Origin: an uncultured Gammaproteobacteria bacterium
GTDB taxonomy: Bacteria; Pseudomonadota; Gammaproteobacteria; Pseudomonadales; UBA5518
Direction: 5' to 3'
Length of the DNA stretch: 6,824 nucleotides
Assembly: GCA_903921135.1 (NCBI GenBank)
Contig: CAIXOY010000202.1
Location: 1-6,824, forward strand
Within the stretch, counting starts at the first letter, position 1. Each line of letters opens with the position of its first letter. The notes under the pieces are model-generated. The model saw nothing but the letters and a program-made list of their open reading frames with translations. It had not been told where the DNA came from and did no database searches. The position numbers and the translations under genes are program-made. Positions 5,597 through 6,824 of this stretch are shown here, piece after piece.

Positions 5597-6776
5597 GCCC
5601 GGGCGCGCAGAAGCACTCGAGGCGCACGTCGTAACCGGCCTCCTCCAGCGAGACGGCGAGGTCCGTCAGCAGCCACAACTCGATCAGGCGCCGGAAACGC
5701 CTGCGCACCAGATCGAGCGCGCTCACCTCACGGAATCGTTCCTGCCCGCGGGCCTCCCAGCGGGCGGCGTCGATATCCTCGGGAAGACAGATACCTCTGG
5801 CAGCCGCCACATCCCTGCAATAGCCGCCGAAGTCCCCGGCCAGCATTCGCGCAGATGCCCCGGGCGCTGCGGTATAAGCCTCTCGCCCGCCGTGCTCCCG
5901 CAAGAGCGCATCGAAGCCCAGTTGCCATGACTGAAGGTGCTCGCGCCGGCGGCGCGCATGCCCGCCGGACGTCACCTCGTCCTGCACCGCCGTGCGCACA
6001 TCTTCGGGACGCAGCGCAGGGTCGCTGTCCTGCGCCGCACGGGAGCGCGGCAGGTGACCGTCTGGTCCGAGGTGAAAACAGCAGGGCGCAACGGCCAGCG
6101 CTGGCACGCGCTCCGCGACTGCCACATCGAGCAAGCGCCGATGGAGCGCACCGCAGGCGTGCAGGGCCACGATCTGGCTCGCTTCCGTCACCAGGGAGCG
6201 AACACCTTCCTCCAGAACATCGCAGGTCTCGGCGCGCAGGGATACGTCTTCCCGCCGCGCCAGGCTACGCGCTGCCGCGGTCAGTCGCGCATCCCGCTCC
6301 AGTGCCAGCACGCCGGGCGCCCCACGCTGGAACGCAAGCGCACGGCCCAGATGCGCCTTGCCCGCGCACCAATCCACAACCGTGCCCCGCTCGGCACACA
6401 GCACAGACGCGCTGAACGCTTCGATCTGTGCCCATTTACGACCGGGCACATCCCGATCGAAGCCGCGCGGCCACGGTCGAAGCTTCGCCCGCGGCGCTGC
6501 ATCGACCCGTTCGAGAGCGGCCCAGCGCTCCACCGGAAACCATGTGCCCAGAAATCCGTCCAGCGCAGTCTGATCGGCGCCAAGGCGACGGGCATGTTCC
6601 GGATCGAGCGCTCTCAGTGCAGCCGCAAGATCAGGACGCTCCGCCTCCCACGGCAACACGGGTTCGCGAAATGCGTGCGCAGACCAGAACGCCCGCCAGC
6701 GCTGCAACTCGGCGCCCAGAGCCGCAAGTCGCTGCGCGAGGGGGGTGTCGCGGGAGCTATTTGCGGGTGTGGGCAT
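5553..6776 (-). CDS. SAM-dependent methyltransferase, METTL25/RRNAD1-like (Methyltransf_32 type)
   Basis: A 407-residue soluble protein. The first 120 residues are a helical lead-in (rich in Arg/Trp, with PGRKWAQIEAFSA just before the core). The class I methyltransferase fold follows: motif I VVDWCAGKAHLGRALA (133-148), motif II acidic end LALERD (157-162), LHACGAL (205-211) and the cysteine-rich APCCFHL (230-236). The C terminus has helices followed by APGLSPRNLLLQA (391-403). The K-hLG, LHxCG, CC(F/Y)H and SPRN pattern is the one I associate with Methyltransf_32 proteins such as METTL25, RRNAD1 and GSTCD. The methyl acceptor is unknown; RNA or protein are possible. Start choice: ATG at 6776 has only loose upstream signals (GGGG close by, GGAG 13 bases off). 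In-frame GTG (6809) and TTG (6815) starts exist and the frame stays open to the window edge, so a longer N terminus is possible. The gene converges on nhaA with overlapping ends. Confidence 0.87.
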   Translation of the reverse strand: MPTPANSSRDTPLAQRLAALGAELQRWRAFWSAHAFREPVLPWEAERPDLAAALRALDPEHARRLGADQTALDGFLGTWFPVERWAALERVDAAPRAKLRPWPRGFDRDVPGRKWAQIEAFSASVLCAERGTVVDWCAGKAHLGRALAFQRGAPGVLALERDARLTAAARSLARREDVSLRAETCDVLEEGVRSLVTEASQIVALHACGALHRRLLDVAVAERVPALAVAPCCFHLGPDGHLPRSRAAQDSDPALRPEDVRTAVQDEVTSGGHARRRREHLQSWQLGFDALLREHGGREAYTAAPGASARMLAGDFGGYCRDVAAARGICLPEDIDAARWEARGQERFREVSALDLVRRRFRRLIELWLLTDLAVSLEEAGYDVRLECFCAPGLSPRNLLLQASLAA

Positions 6777-6824
6777 GCACCCCGTCCCACTCCGGCGGGG
6801 GCGGTGCACCGGCAAAACCGGCCG

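Noticed and set aside
6478..6487. Perfect 10-base palindrome CGAAGCTTCG
   Set aside because: It sits inside the methyltransferase coding region with no paired site or context; expected by chance.
6802..6811. Perfect 10-base palindrome CGGTGCACCG upstream of the methyltransferase ATG
   Set aside because: It could be an operator, but it may be coding if an upstream start (GTG 6809 or TTG 6815) is used, and the window ends too soon to judge.

Overview
This is a GC-rich, gene-dense stretch of bacterial chromosome. The gene families (class I CPD photolyase, DUF2878 membrane protein, NhaA antiporter) and the base composition fit a gammaproteobacterium, perhaps a marine one. That placement rests on general resemblance, because the window holds no marker gene that fixes the taxon. 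I see no mobile element, CRISPR array, tRNA or rRNA.

Left part (2-3964, + strand): four genes are joined by three successive 4-base ATGA stop/start overlaps. They are the C-terminal seven-eighths of a DNA photolyase, a DUF2878 integral membrane protein, an unrecognised exported protein of 253 residues, and a two-domain protein that fuses an SRPBCC (START-like) lipid-binding domain to a DHRS12-like short-chain dehydrogenase. The tight coupling implies one polycistronic unit made in matched amounts. Photolyase next to DUF2878, SDR and lipid-related genes recalls the light/singlet-oxygen stress clusters (ChrR-type regulons with photolyase, cyclopropane-fatty-acid synthase and DUF genes) of many Proteobacteria. 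The promoter and any regulator lie upstream of the window, so this regulation is inferred. A plausible reading is that photolyase repairs UV-damaged DNA while the other three act on photo-oxidised or modified lipid at the envelope.

Middle (4000-4398, + strand): a small ORF with the signature of a GHKL/histidine-kinase ATPase domain (DNGHG motif) but no sensor or phosphoacceptor domain, and without the usual N-box asparagine. Its last 50 bases carry a possible sigma70 promoter and a perfect GC-rich hairpin just before nhaA.

Right part: nhaA (4406-5596, + strand) encodes a complete Na+/H+ antiporter with all key residues visible. Facing it on the minus strand is a SAM-dependent methyltransferase of the METTL25/RRNAD1-like (Methyltransf_32) type (5553-6776). 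The two genes converge and their coding ends overlap by 44 bases, so there is no intergenic terminator between them.

The strongest leads are the SRPBCC-SDR fusion, whose SDR half appears to lack the catalytic-tetrad asparagine, the unassigned exported protein locked into the photolyase operon, and the orphan degenerate ATPase domain.
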